Positions 18,342 to 27,287 of a stretch of DNA of 64,000 nucleotides are shown here, one piece after another. The position numbers and the translations under genes are program-made. The notes under the pieces were generated by a model that worked only from the letters and a program-made list of their open reading frames with translations, had not been told where the DNA came from and ran no database searches. The stretch spans positions 1-64,000 of the forward strand of contig NZ_MRTD01000003.1 of NCBI RefSeq assembly GCF_001956295.1, written 5' to 3'. The stretch is from Paenibacillus sp. FSL A5-0031 (lineage in GTDB: Bacteria > Bacillota > Bacilli > Paenibacillales > Paenibacillaceae). Each line of letters opens with the position of its first letter. Positions within the stretch are counted from its first letter, which is position 1.

Positions 18342-18386
18342 TTGACGCAACTTAATAACTTATGTATCATTACTTACGTAAAGTAA
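18342..18386 (+). promoter_or_regulatory. sigma-A promoter with YodB/HxlR-type operator
   Basis: -35 TTGACG (18342-18347), exact 17-bp spacer, -10 TATCAT (18365-18370). Directly after it lies TACTTACGTAAAGTA (18371-18385), a TACT-N7-AGTA palindrome extended to TTACT/AGTAA. This is the operator form known for the redox-sensing MarR/DUF24 (HxlR) repressors YodB and CatR of B. subtilis. A second copy precedes the azoreductase gene at 33082. No such repressor gene lies in the window. Confidence 0.65.
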
Positions 18387-18441
18387 CTAGGTCGGCGAAC
18401 AAAATATATACTTTTGCCTTGGACATAAATATAGGAAAGCG

Positions 18442-19542
18442 GTGTTTGAAATCAACGAGAAAATACAACAAGTTGCTCAGCCTTCGAAGGAACGAGCAGA
18501 TGTGTTCGAATTTGGCATTTACACATTAGGCGATATAAGTACTGATCCTATCAGTAGAGTATCGCCAAATGCGAGAGAACGTTTGAAGGAAATCGTCGCA
18601 GCTGCCAAGCTTGCAGATGAGGCGGGCATTGATGTGTTTGGAGTGGGTGAGCATCATCGCTTGGACTTTGCTGTTACATCTCCACCTGTTCTGCTTGCTG
18701 CAATCGCACAAGCGACGAAGCGGATTCGGTTAACGAGCGCAACGACGGTGCTTGGAACCTCAGATCCAGTTCGAGTATTCGAGGATTTTGCTACACTTGA
18801 TTTGCTCTCGGATGGACGCGCGGAAATTATTGCGGGACGAGGAGCGTATATAGAGTCATTTCCATTGTTTGGGTATGAGCTTGAGAGCTATAAGGAGCTC
18901 TTTCAGGAGAAGCTTAATCTGCTGCTTGAGTTAAATGAAACCGAGCATATCACTTGGGATGGAAAATATAGAACGCCGCTGCTGAATGCTGAGATTGCAC
19001 CTCGTCCAGAGCAGGCGAAGCTGCCCGTATGGGTCGGTGTCGGAGGTACGCCTCAGAGCGCGGAACTCGCAGGAAGCCATGGTCTAGGAATGGCCCTTGC
19101 CATCCTTGGCGGAGATCCAGCTCGATTTAAACCGCTTGTAGACGTATATCGTGCTGCTGGTGTTCGCGCAGGCTATAAACAAGAAGATCTAAAAGTAGCG
19201 ATCACAAGCCATGGATATATTGCCAACTCGACTGAGCAAGCGAAGGATGAATATTATCCTTATTATGCTCATTATGTAAGCCAGTTTATGGGAGGCAAGC
19301 AGAGGGGCGAGTCGATGGCACGCGAGCAATTCGAACAATTGGCAAACCCAATCAATGCGCTGGCTGTTGGCAGCCCGGAAATGCTTGTTGAGAAAATATT
19401 GGCGCAGCATGAGCTATTCGGTCATCAGCGCTTCATGGCTCAGTTTGATATTGGCGGCATTCCGTTCTCAAAGGTAGCGGCTTCCATTGAGCTGCTGGCG
19501 ACGAAGGTTGCGCCGGTTGTACGCAGAGAACTGAACAAATAA
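18442..19542 (+). CDS. LLM-class flavin-dependent oxidoreductase
   Basis: 366 residues of the bacterial luciferase-like fold: FGVGEHHRLDFAVTSPPVLL, TTVLGTSDPVRVFEDFATLD and RAEIIAGRGAYIESFPLFG are typical substrate- and flavin-binding blocks. It starts at GTG 18442 with AGGAAAG upstream. It is a single-gene unit between terminators. The operator at its promoter indicates induction by quinones or electrophiles, so a detoxifying role is plausible; the real substrate is unknown. Confidence 0.85.
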   Translation: MFEINEKIQQVAQPSKERADVFEFGIYTLGDISTDPISRVSPNARERLKEIVAAAKLADEAGIDVFGVGEHHRLDFAVTSPPVLLAAIAQATKRIRLTSATTVLGTSDPVRVFEDFATLDLLSDGRAEIIAGRGAYIESFPLFGYELESYKELFQEKLNLLLELNETEHITWDGKYRTPLLNAEIAPRPEQAKLPVWVGVGGTPQSAELAGSHGLGMALAILGGDPARFKPLVDVYRAAGVRAGYKQEDLKVAITSHGYIANSTEQAKDEYYPYYAHYVSQFMGGKQRGESMAREQFEQLANPINALAVGSPEMLVEKILAQHELFGHQRFMAQFDIGGIPFSKVAASIELLATKVAPVVRRELNK

Positions 19543-19574
19543 AAGGCAGCTAAGCTAGATTAATCGTGAATATA

Positions 19575-19617
19575 AAGACTGTTCAATGCCATGATGTGGC
19601 GGCGGCAGTCTTTTTTT
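19575..19617 (+). terminator. terminator after the LLM oxidoreductase
   Basis: AAGACTG (19575-19581) pairs with CAGTCTT (19606-19612), with an inner GCCA/TGGC stem and a T7 tail. Confidence 0.8.
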
Positions 19618-19745
19618 ATGTTATTGGATGTCCCATTTGGTTCATTATTTATTCGTGATACGACTCATTTCGTTATTCAAATTGCTGGCAGCGAATACTA
19701 TACTCGGTTTTATAGAACGATGTTCAAATACGGGAGGCGCTCACG

Positions 19746-21362
19746 ATGGAGTTTTTAGATCTATTAACCAATCCGGACAATGTTGAAGTGGAGTGGGAAG
19801 AGGGATGGGTTCGCGCGTCATTCCGTTCACGAGAATGGTATGCAGGCGAAACCGTTATTTCATTTGAAACGATGGCTAATCGTATGGCCGTTCGATTAAG
19901 TGCAGGCCAGACGCCAGTTAGGCGGCTTCATCTGAGATGGCAGCGAGAACTGGTCAGCGGGGGCATGCGTGTTCTGGGTGATCAATGGGAACGAGGCTAC
20001 GGTGATTTGGAATGGCGGGGGTTAGTTGCTGAACGTGAAATGCCATGGTATTTCCTGTTGTCAGAAGGGGGACGCACGCATGGTTATGGCGTAGAGACCG
20101 GTACAAGCTCCTTTTGTTACTGGCAAGCGGATGCAGGCGGAATCAGCCTGACACTTGATGTTCGCTGCGGTGAAGCGGGAGTGCTGCTTGGTGATCGAAC
20201 GCTCGAGGCTGCGGTCATTGTAACGAGAGAAGGTGCGGAAGGCGAATCGGCATTTCGTGCAGCAACGGCGTTTTGCGAACAGATGTGCAAGCAGCCGATC
20301 CTGCCTTCACAACCTGTGTATGGGGGAAACAACTGGTATTATGCCTATGGGAATAGCTCGACAGCAGAGATAATCGCTGATTCGGAGCGCGTGTCAGATT
20401 GGTCTTCTTCGGTCGATAACCGTCCGTTTATGGTTATTGATGACGGTTGGCAGCTCTGCAGCGGCGGGGGCAGCTGCAATGGTGGGCCTTGGGAACCCAA
20501 TTATCAGTTTTCTGATATGCAGCAGCTGGCCAGCGATATGAAAGGAATCGGGGTTCGTCCTGGCATTTGGTGCAGACCGCTATTAGTCGCAAACAGTGTG
20601 CCAAATCATTGGAGAAGATATGGTGGCCACAATGCGGGCAGCATCTATTTGGACCCAAGCGTTCCTGATGTGCTTGACTATGTGGGCAATGAAATTCGCA
20701 AGCTGCACGATTGGGGTTATGAACTGATTAAGCATGATTTTTCCACTTTCGATATTTTTGCCAAATGGGGCTTTGAAATGGGCGCATCGATGAGTAATCA
20801 TGGTTTAGCTTTTGCTGATCGCACGAAGACGACGGCGGAAATTATTGTCGCTTTGTATAAGAAGATTGCAGAAGCTTCAGCGGACAGTTTAATTATTGGC
20901 TGTAATACAGTAGGGCACTTAGCAGCGGGCTTGGTTGAAATTCAGCGGACCGGTGACGATACGAGCGGTAAGGAATGGGAGCGTACACGTAAAATGGGTG
21001 TCAACACGCTTGCTTTCCGCATGCCGCAGCATGACACTTTTTTTGCGGCTGATGCGGATTGTGTTGGCTTGACCGACGATGTCCCTTGGCATTTGAACAA
21101 GCAGTGGCTGGAGCTATTGTCCGAAAGCGGCACACCGCTGTTCATTTCTGCAGATCCAAAGGCGGTTGGCGCGGAACAGGAAGCAGCGATTCGCAAAGCG
21201 TTCGAACGAGCGTCTAAACCGCTGCCGCCGGCTGAACCGCTGGACTGGCTTGATGATCGCTGCCCGTCCCGTTGGCAGATAGCCGGAGAGGAGCGGCATT
21301 TCAATTGGTATGCTGAACGCGGCGTACAATTGAATGAGCGTCCTGAAATTATTCTGAGGTAG
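19746..21362 (+). CDS. GH36-like (clan GH-D) glycosidase, probable alpha-galactosidase
   Basis: 538 residues. N-terminal beta domain to about 190, then a (beta/alpha)8 barrel starting GGNNWYYAYGNSS. MVIDDGWQ and RPGIWCRPL are clan GH-D signatures. The predicted nucleophile is Asp331 in LIKHDFSTFD; Asp404/Asp405 in RTGDDTSG supplies the acid/base. It is shorter than classical GH36 enzymes (about 700 residues). There is no signal peptide. The ribosome site is GGGAGG, and a TATACT -10 lies at 19699-19704. The gene overlaps the convergent AraC gene by 14 bp, and a GH4 gene lies just beyond. Beta-L-arabinopyranosidase activity, known in related clan members, is an alternative. Confidence 0.8.
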   Translation: MEFLDLLTNPDNVEVEWEEGWVRASFRSREWYAGETVISFETMANRMAVRLSAGQTPVRRLHLRWQRELVSGGMRVLGDQWERGYGDLEWRGLVAEREMPWYFLLSEGGRTHGYGVETGTSSFCYWQADAGGISLTLDVRCGEAGVLLGDRTLEAAVIVTREGAEGESAFRAATAFCEQMCKQPILPSQPVYGGNNWYYAYGNSSTAEIIADSERVSDWSSSVDNRPFMVIDDGWQLCSGGGSCNGGPWEPNYQFSDMQQLASDMKGIGVRPGIWCRPLLVANSVPNHWRRYGGHNAGSIYLDPSVPDVLDYVGNEIRKLHDWGYELIKHDFSTFDIFAKWGFEMGASMSNHGLAFADRTKTTAEIIVALYKKIAEASADSLIIGCNTVGHLAAGLVEIQRTGDDTSGKEWERTRKMGVNTLAFRMPQHDTFFAADADCVGLTDDVPWHLNKQWLELLSESGTPLFISADPKAVGAEQEAAIRKAFERASKPLPPAEPLDWLDDRCPSRWQIAGEERHFNWYAERGVQLNERPEIILR

Positions 21363-22299
21363 CAGAAGGAACGTGGTTGGATAAATGACCAGCATGAGGT
21401 TCCACCTCAAGCGGCGTCAAATAGCTTATCGTTGATTTATGCTGTCTCCGATAGGCGCCAGGCGTTAATCCAGTCCATTTGGCGAACTGCCTAATAAAGC
21501 TTTGCACATTCTCGAATCCGATTCGGAATGCGATCACTTCAAGCGGTATGTTTCGCATGACAAGCATATGCATGGCCTCCTGCTGTCTAATGATTGATAA
21601 ATATTGACGAGGCGACATGCCGTACGCTTGTTGAAACAAACGGCCGGCATGTCTGCGGCTAATGCCTGTTTTGGCTGCAATGGTTTCAAGCCAGTTGCTC
21701 GTTGAGGAATCTGTACCGAGTTCATTGAAGGTGCTGATGAGCGCCTCAATTTCCCTCGCGATCCGATCAGCAAGCGGCTGCTCATTTGGTTCATTGATGG
21801 AGAGCAAGGCTTCGCTCTGCACGAACTCCTCCAAATGCACCAGCATTTCATTACAAAGCATAAAGACGCGGTGAGCAGAAGGATTCTGCTGCAAGCATGA
21901 AATAAGTGCTTTTAGCAGCGGATTCAGGCGCTCATTGAGCGGATGATCTCTCGCAAATAAATACTCTCCGCAAGCTCGAAAGGCGTAGAGCAGCTTGCTG
22001 TCCACATTTTGCAAATGAATGACAAAACCGTGCATCGACTGCTGCTCGGGAACAATAAAGTCATGCAGCTTCATGGGGGGAATGAGAATAATATCACCTT
22101 CATGCTGTGTGAAACTTTCATTTCCAATACGAGCGATTTGATCGCCTGTTAGGACAATATTGATCTCCAGCATCCGATGATGCAGATGTAAATCGCATAC
22201 AGGACCTTGGCCGGCTTCGAACGTGCGCATGCCGTATAGGATAAGCTGTTCTTTATAATTAGGAAATGATTGGTTGAGGGCAGGACTCAGATTGCTCAT
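21349..22299 (-). CDS. AraC-family regulator with N-terminal cupin-like sensor
   Basis: 316 residues from ATG 22299, chosen because CAAAGGAG (22305-22312) is 5 bp upstream; the adjacent ATG 22302 or an unsupported upstream ATG are alternatives. The N-terminal part (CDLHLHHRMLEINIVLTG, HEGDIILIPPMKLHDF) is a cupin sugar-sensing domain. The C-terminal two-HTH domain contains KTGISRRHAGRLFQQAYGMS and IGFENVQSFIRQFAKWTG. It is divergent from GH4 across about 97 bp and convergent with GH36, so it probably controls one or both. Effector unknown. Confidence 0.9.
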   Translation of the reverse strand: MSNLSPALNQSFPNYKEQLILYGMRTFEAGQGPVCDLHLHHRMLEINIVLTGDQIARIGNESFTQHEGDIILIPPMKLHDFIVPEQQSMHGFVIHLQNVDSKLLYAFRACGEYLFARDHPLNERLNPLLKALISCLQQNPSAHRVFMLCNEMLVHLEEFVQSEALLSINEPNEQPLADRIAREIEALISTFNELGTDSSTSNWLETIAAKTGISRRHAGRLFQQAYGMSPRQYLSIIRQQEAMHMLVMRNIPLEVIAFRIGFENVQSFIRQFAKWTGLTPGAYRRQHKSTISYLTPLEVEPHAGHLSNHVPSATSE

Positions 22300-22396
22300 C
22301 ATAGCTCCTTTGTAAACGGAATTATTCATACCTTTATTATCTCTCTTACCGCTCAACAATAGCAATCCAAAGACAACCGAGAGGAATGAGACTATC

Positions 22397-23704
22397 GTGA
22401 AAATTGTATTGATAGGTGGAGGAAGCTTCGTATTTGCACCAACGGTACTCGAAGATATTATTGTAAAGGAGAGGCTTGCAGGCTGTGAGCTTGTCCTTGT
22501 TGATCCAAATCTGGATGCGGCTGAAGGGATGGCAGCAGCTGCAAGAGAAATAGCAAGGCAGTTAGAGGTAGATATGCTTGCGACTGCAACGGTAAACAGA
22601 AGAGAAGCGCTAATAGGTGCGGACTTTGTTATCGTATCCGCCTCGGTTCAAGGTGCACGCCGTTGGCAAATCGATTTTGATATATTACATGCATTGGGGA
22701 TGGCGGATCAAGCAAGGGAATGTGGAGGCATGGGGGGCTTAATGAATGCATTCCGGTCCATTACGCTGATTATGGATATTTGCCGTGATATGGAGGAGCT
22801 GTGCCCGCAGGCGTGGATTCTGGATGTAACGAATCCAATGCCTCGTGTCGTAACGGCAGCAGCACGTTATTCATCGATTCGCATAGCTGGATTTTGCAAT
22901 ATTGCGTATAGGGGTGCTGAGGGCTACACATTCCTGCCAAAGCTGCTTGGCAAATCGGCCTCTGAGCTATCTATCGTAACTGCTGGACTTAATCACTTTG
23001 CATGGGTGATGGAAATAAAAGATAGCCGCACGGGTGAGGATCTTCTGCCTAAGCTTATTCACTATATTGAAGAGGAGAACTGGTCTGATCAAGATGAAGA
23101 GACGCAGCGCGAGCTTCGCATCTCTAAGCGATGGCTGAGCGAGTATGGAGCAGTCGCGGCTGGACACGTTGACCATCATGCGGAATATCTTCCTTATCAA
23201 GAGGACATTCATTACACGACAGCGCCTCCATATCATGGATCATTCGAAGAACGCAGCAGACGCTTGGAAGAGCTGAAGCAGATTGGTGCAGGCAAAATGC
23301 ATTATGATCGTTTATTTGACCATGGCAGCTGGGAGCATCCAGTAGCGCTTGCTCAAGCGTTGTATACGGCCAGCGACCTTCAGATTGATATTTTGAACGT
23401 TAAGAATGATGGAGCAATACCGGGTCTGCCCTCAGAGCGAATCGTAGAAATACCTGTAACCGTATCAGGCGGCATGATTCATCCGGTAGAGGTTCCAGCT
23501 TTCCCAGAGCCGCTGCTTCAATTGTGCCGCGCGATTTCGGATGTTCATGAGCTTGTTGTTGAAGCAGCAGTGACGGGCAATGTCTCTATTGCGAAGAAAG
23601 CGATAGACGCCGATCCGGCTATTGAAAATAAAGAGGCTGCTTATCAAGCTTTGGAGCAGATGCTCGAAAGCCATGCTGATTTACTGCCACAGTTTCATTT
23701 GTAA
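22397..23704 (+). CDS. GH4 family alpha-glycosidase (NAD+/metal dependent)
   Basis: 435 residues. The N-terminal Rossmann motif KIVLIGGGSFVFAP binds NAD+. DVTNPMPRV, GFCNIAYRG (metal-ligand Cys) and AGLNHFAWV (metal-ligand His) are the core GH4 motifs, and HVDHHAEYLPY carries the region of the catalytic base. GH4 enzymes work by an oxidation-elimination mechanism. Members act on alpha-galactosides, alpha-glucosides or alpha-glucuronides, phosphorylated or not; the absence of a PTS nearby favours an unphosphorylated substrate. It starts at GTG with GAGAGGA upstream. Confidence 0.88.
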   Translation: MKIVLIGGGSFVFAPTVLEDIIVKERLAGCELVLVDPNLDAAEGMAAAAREIARQLEVDMLATATVNRREALIGADFVIVSASVQGARRWQIDFDILHALGMADQARECGGMGGLMNAFRSITLIMDICRDMEELCPQAWILDVTNPMPRVVTAAARYSSIRIAGFCNIAYRGAEGYTFLPKLLGKSASELSIVTAGLNHFAWVMEIKDSRTGEDLLPKLIHYIEEENWSDQDEETQRELRISKRWLSEYGAVAAGHVDHHAEYLPYQEDIHYTTAPPYHGSFEERSRRLEELKQIGAGKMHYDRLFDHGSWEHPVALAQALYTASDLQIDILNVKNDGAIPGLPSERIVEIPVTVSGGMIHPVEVPAFPEPLLQLCRAISDVHELVVEAAVTGNVSIAKKAIDADPAIENKEAAYQALEQMLESHADLLPQFHL

Positions 23705-23742
23705 TGTCTTCGCGAAATAGAACGATAGAAATGTTCACAGGG

Positions 23743-23778
23743 GAGCTGCTCTTTAGAAATTAGGCGGCTCTTCTTTTT
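23743..23778 (+). terminator. terminator after GH4
   Basis: GAGCTGCT pairs (one G-T) with GGCGGCTC around a 12-nt loop, followed by TTCTTTTT. Confidence 0.7.
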
Positions 23779-23875
23779 ATTGTTCTGGGGCTTACATCCG
23801 ATAAATGCGAATGCACATAGCCGCTGGGTGATGGAGATGGTACAATTATAGGAAAAATATTTAAGGGAGAGACGC

Positions 23876-24178
23876 ATGGAAGTTTCTAGACTAGATGAAT
23901 TAAGACAAGCGATCGATCAAATCGATCACGACATCATTTCCTTGCTTGCAAGGCGGTTTCAATTAACGGAAGAAGTGGGTATGTACAAAGCAGCAAATCA
24001 TCTCGCTGCACAAGACCTGAGCCGTGAAGCCAAACAATTTGATAAAATAAAGAAACTTGCGAGCAGCCATGATTTAAATCCAGAGACAGCAGCTTCGATT
24101 TATAGATGTTTAATGGACGTTGTTATTTCACGGCATAAGGAGATTGAGCAGGTTTACGCGCTGAACACTCGTGATTAG
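23876..24178 (+). CDS. AroQ-class chorismate mutase, monofunctional
   Basis: 100 residues, all helical. It carries the expected active-site pattern of AroQ mutases: Arg in DELRQAIDQID, Arg in LLARRFQLT, Lys in GMYKAAN and Arg-Glu in LSREAKQF. It converts chorismate to prephenate for Phe/Tyr synthesis. There is no fusion to prephenate dehydratase or DAHP synthase. AGGGAGAG precedes the ATG. No other aromatic pathway gene is nearby, so a paralogue with a special role is possible. Confidence 0.85.
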   Translation: MEVSRLDELRQAIDQIDHDIISLLARRFQLTEEVGMYKAANHLAAQDLSREAKQFDKIKKLASSHDLNPETAASIYRCLMDVVISRHKEIEQVYALNTRD

Positions 24179-24236
24179 CTGATATAGAAATACAATATCA
24201 ATCAATTACTGTGTGACGAAGAAAGGGATGGAAACG

Positions 24237-25001
24237 ATGATTTTATATGAGAAGGAAGACGCATTCATATTGATCGCACAACATGATCATGCGAGAATAT
24301 CCGGAGATCTTGTTTCTGCCTGGCAGAGCCAGTTATTTCATAGTGAGGAACGAAAAGATGAATTAGCTTACGCTGCATATGAGCATGACAGCAGCTGGAT
24401 TGATTTGGACCGTATCCCGCTTTGGAATGATGCAGCAAATATGCCGTTTTCGTTCCGCGATTTTCCAGGCAACATCCGCTTTTTCTTCTATTCTAAAGGT
24501 TTGGATCATGTTCAGAAAACGAGCGAATACGCCGCTTTGCTTGGCAGCATTTTGTATACGACGCTTGCTGAAAGATTCAGAAATGAGGATACGATTACGT
24601 TTGTAGAACGTGAATTTGCAAGACAAAGCGCGATCATCGAGCGACTGCAGCTGGATGTTAGCCTGCTTCAGCTTCATGCGAAAGCGCTGCTGCTTTGTGA
24701 TGAGCTGTCGCTGTTTGTATGTATGGAGCAGCCGGGAACGCCTCGAAATCAATATGAATGGTTTGCTGATGGGTTTCCCTATTGGTTCGACCGTACGGGG
24801 CAAACCTCATTAATAGCGGATTGGAAGGATGAAACGATCATCCAATTGCATCCATTCCCTTTCAAACATGAGGTGGAGACTTCATTATCTTATAAAGAAG
24901 TAAGCAAGGCGGACATAGCTGTTTATGGGATCGCAGAAGCTTATCAGCGTGCAGAGCTGCTTGAGCATAAGATTCGTTTTCAGCAAGAGCCATTGGAATA
25001 G
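24237..25001 (+). CDS. DUF3891 family protein
   Basis: 254 residues from ATG 24237, preceded by AAAGGGATGG; GTG 24213 has no ribosome site. The sequence matches the DUF3891 pattern: LIAQHDHARISGDLV near the start, AYAAYEHDSSWIDLD, and a conserved His/Asp-rich region (GLDHVQKTSEYAALL). Function is not known; the arrangement of His and Asp recalls metal-dependent HD-like proteins, but this is speculation. It is soluble, with no signal peptide, and lies 58 bp downstream of the chorismate mutase gene with no clear terminator between them. Confidence 0.75.
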   Translation: MILYEKEDAFILIAQHDHARISGDLVSAWQSQLFHSEERKDELAYAAYEHDSSWIDLDRIPLWNDAANMPFSFRDFPGNIRFFFYSKGLDHVQKTSEYAALLGSILYTTLAERFRNEDTITFVEREFARQSAIIERLQLDVSLLQLHAKALLLCDELSLFVCMEQPGTPRNQYEWFADGFPYWFDRTGQTSLIADWKDETIIQLHPFPFKHEVETSLSYKEVSKADIAVYGIAEAYQRAELLEHKIRFQQEPLE

Positions 25002-25011
25002 TCGTCGCTAG

Positions 25012-25052
25012 AAAGAAGGATACCGCATACTTGCCCGGTATCCTTCTTTTTT
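25012..25052. terminator. strong bidirectional terminator
   Basis: Perfect 14-bp stem AAAGAAGGATACCG / CGGTATCCTTCTTT with a 10-nt loop and T/A runs on both sides. It separates the DUF3891 gene from the convergent ger operon. Confidence 0.9.
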
Positions 25053-25065
25053 AATCCCTCGATAC

Positions 25066-26190
25066 TTACTTAACAGGCCCCATTGAAGTTATTTCTAAAT
25101 CTACCTTTACACGCACTTCAGCATTCGCAAATGTCTCACCCCAACGATCCTCTACCTTGCAAAATTTCTCGTATTCCTTTGCTCTTGCATACACCCCAAG
25201 CCCTATGGGATCGATTTTATGCTTTTGCAGTTTCTCGATAATGCTCGTAAATTGCTCCTGCATGAGAACAGCAACCTGTTTTTCCAGCTTTGTATCATCC
25301 TTCTCTACATTGAAAGGGAATAGATGCTCGGAGAGACCGACCCTTGTCTTCACGTGAATATCAAACTTGAATTTATTATTTTCATAGGTTGTTTTGATTT
25401 TTGTTTTTACTTTGGCGCCAGTCAGGCTCAAAATATTCGTTTCGAATGGTCCGTTTACGGGTTCGCCAGGGATGGGATAGGACAAGCTGAAGCCCGGTGC
25501 CGCTTGTTTCTGCAAAATACTTAGCAGGATCGTTTCTTGGGGACCCAAAGAAAGCTCATATTTGCCTTTCTGATTCAGCAATGCTGAGCCTTTCAGCCTA
25601 ACCTGGTTATTGACGATCTTCACCTCAGCAATGTAAGGCGTTAAGCCTTTATCATAAAACTGCCTGTGAAATTCTTGGGCGGTCGTCGCATACGTTTCCG
25701 ATTTTATCGATTTGGTATCCACCATGCCTCGGAGCAGAATAGGAAGCAGCGGCTGATCAGGAGGATTTAGTGAAAATACTTCCTCTAATGAGCCATCAAC
25801 AGCAATAACACGGTCGGTTACCGTGTTTCTTGCATCACGAAACAACACATCAAGCATCGGAAACCAGTCCTCGTAACTCAGAAAATGTCTGCCTAGGAGG
25901 ATCACTTGGTAATTTCGACCTTGGATGGAGCCGCTTGATTGCGAGTCTTGAATCGCTTTGGATTGCCGAAGCGAATTTGCGCTTCCTGAAGTTTCTTGAC
26001 TCTTTTTCTTTATGTTTTTGCTGAAAACAGGAGCGGAAGAATAAAAATGAAATTTCTCATTTTTATCCAAATCCATGCCAAGAGCAAGCGGTGTTGCCGC
26101 ATTTTCTAAATACAGCTGATCCCCGCAGGCGGATGCAGTAAGGCAAATCGTAATGTACAAGCAACATACAAAAAAGAGGCGCAGCTTCAT
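25066..26190 (-). CDS. gerC: Ger(x)C-family spore germination lipoprotein
   Basis: 374 residues with a lipoprotein signal (lipobox TASAC, Cys22). Ger(x)C features include PLALGMDLDKNE, the middle segment on remote expression of receptor levels, and a C-terminal region (FTSIIEKLQKHKIDPIGLGVYARAK) strongly conserved in GerAC/GerKC. It is the third subunit of a nutrient germinant receptor, anchored in the spore inner membrane. ATGA overlap with gerB, with GGAGGG as ribosome site. It is the last gene before the bidirectional terminator. Confidence 0.92.
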   Translation of the reverse strand: MKLRLFFVCCLYITICLTASACGDQLYLENAATPLALGMDLDKNEKFHFYSSAPVFSKNIKKKSQETSGSANSLRQSKAIQDSQSSGSIQGRNYQVILLGRHFLSYEDWFPMLDVLFRDARNTVTDRVIAVDGSLEEVFSLNPPDQPLLPILLRGMVDTKSIKSETYATTAQEFHRQFYDKGLTPYIAEVKIVNNQVRLKGSALLNQKGKYELSLGPQETILLSILQKQAAPGFSLSYPIPGEPVNGPFETNILSLTGAKVKTKIKTTYENNKFKFDIHVKTRVGLSEHLFPFNVEKDDTKLEKQVAVLMQEQFTSIIEKLQKHKIDPIGLGVYARAKEYEKFCKVEDRWGETFANAEVRVKVDLEITSMGPVK

Positions 26191-27287
26191 AGATCAGCCC
26201 TCCGGTGTACTCGTTTGTAAATGACCATATATAGCAGCAGTAGACTAGGTAGTATATATTCCATCCCAAAACCAAACCAAGTAAGCCATAATTCAATTTG
26301 ATCGCTTCGCTTGAATGAGGGGATGTGAATAAAAGTAGCTATCGCAAGAATAATGCACAAGATACGTAATGGGACACGATGGTTGCTTAGCCCGAAAACC
26401 TTGCTTATGCAGAAAGAGACGATATACATAGACGGAATCCAAACGAGTGAGAAGACGAACAAATAAAAAGCGATGAAAGGCACCTCAATCCGTTCAATAA
26501 AGCGAAATTCAATTGTTTTGAGAATACTGATGATTGGATCATTATAAAGTGTGATTTCATGGGGACTGAAGTAAATGAAGCATATGATTGTAATAAATAG
26601 ATGTACGGATAGGGTAATCGTATTGGATATAAACAGTGAAGAAGCAGCTTTATCCTTCTTAACTAAATAAGGATAAAATATAAAAACGGCAGCCAGGCCC
26701 AGGTTCGGATAGATCGTTGCTTTCACCGCCGAGAGGACGGGAAGCCAGCCTACTTTTAATATGGGCAGCAAGTTGAGCCAATGAGCATATTTAAGGGTAA
26801 ATAGATAAACAAAGGGCAACCAGCATGATATGACAGCTACTAGCTCGGCGTATCGTCCTAAGATGCGAGGACCGTTTATAGCGATTTTATAAGCGGGTAT
26901 TAACAGCAGAATCATGAGTATGTAGGACTGTGTGTTTGGCATCAGCCAAATTTTAATAATCAGGATGGTGCGCACAAGACCGTCATACATAAGAGAGAGG
27001 AAAAACAAGGCCAACAATAGGGTAAATCCTTTGGCAAGCCATTTCCCCATCATTGCAGGCAGCGCATCAATTAATGTTTTATCCGAACAATGTCTCATCA
27101 CCATAATAATGATATACCCGCATAAAAGACTGATGGCATAACCAATTAGAATGGAAATCCAGCCATCCGTTCCTGCTATTTCTGCTAACTTTCTCGGTAA
27201 GGAAAGGACGGCGACACTAATCTGAATACCGGAAATAATAAAAATAAATTGCATCGAAGTTATCGTATTACCTTCGGTGTTCGTCAA
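26187..27287 (-). CDS. gerB: GerB-type germinant receptor permease subunit
   Basis: 366 residues when started at TTG 27287, which overlaps the gerA stop as TTGA and has AAGGAGG (27298-27304) 10 bp upstream. A longer reading from ATG 27371 has no ribosome site and would overlap gerA by 88 bp. The protein belongs to the APC-superfamily GRKB class: ten or so transmembrane helices beginning TSMQFIFIISGIQISVAVLS, SLPRKLAEIAG. In GerA-type receptors this subunit helps define germinant specificity. The length equals that of known GerAB proteins. Confidence 0.9.
   Translation of the reverse strand: MTNTEGNTITSMQFIFIISGIQISVAVLSLPRKLAEIAGTDGWISILIGYAISLLCGYIIIMVMRHCSDKTLIDALPAMMGKWLAKGFTLLLALFFLSLMYDGLVRTILIIKIWLMPNTQSYILMILLLIPAYKIAINGPRILGRYAELVAVISCWLPFVYLFTLKYAHWLNLLPILKVGWLPVLSAVKATIYPNLGLAAVFIFYPYLVKKDKAASSLFISNTITLSVHLFITIICFIYFSPHEITLYNDPIISILKTIEFRFIERIEVPFIAFYLFVFSLVWIPSMYIVSFCISKVFGLSNHRVPLRILCIILAIATFIHIPSFKRSDQIELWLTWFGFGMEYILPSLLLLYMVIYKRVHRRADL

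Noticed and set aside
18371-18385. Site as a Fur or PerR box
   Set aside because: The TACT-N7-AGTA form does not fit the 7-1-7 Fur family consensus and matches the azoreductase operator instead.
24363-24803. 146-codon minus-strand ORF
   Set aside because: Antisense to the DUF3891 gene, with no domain and no ribosome site.
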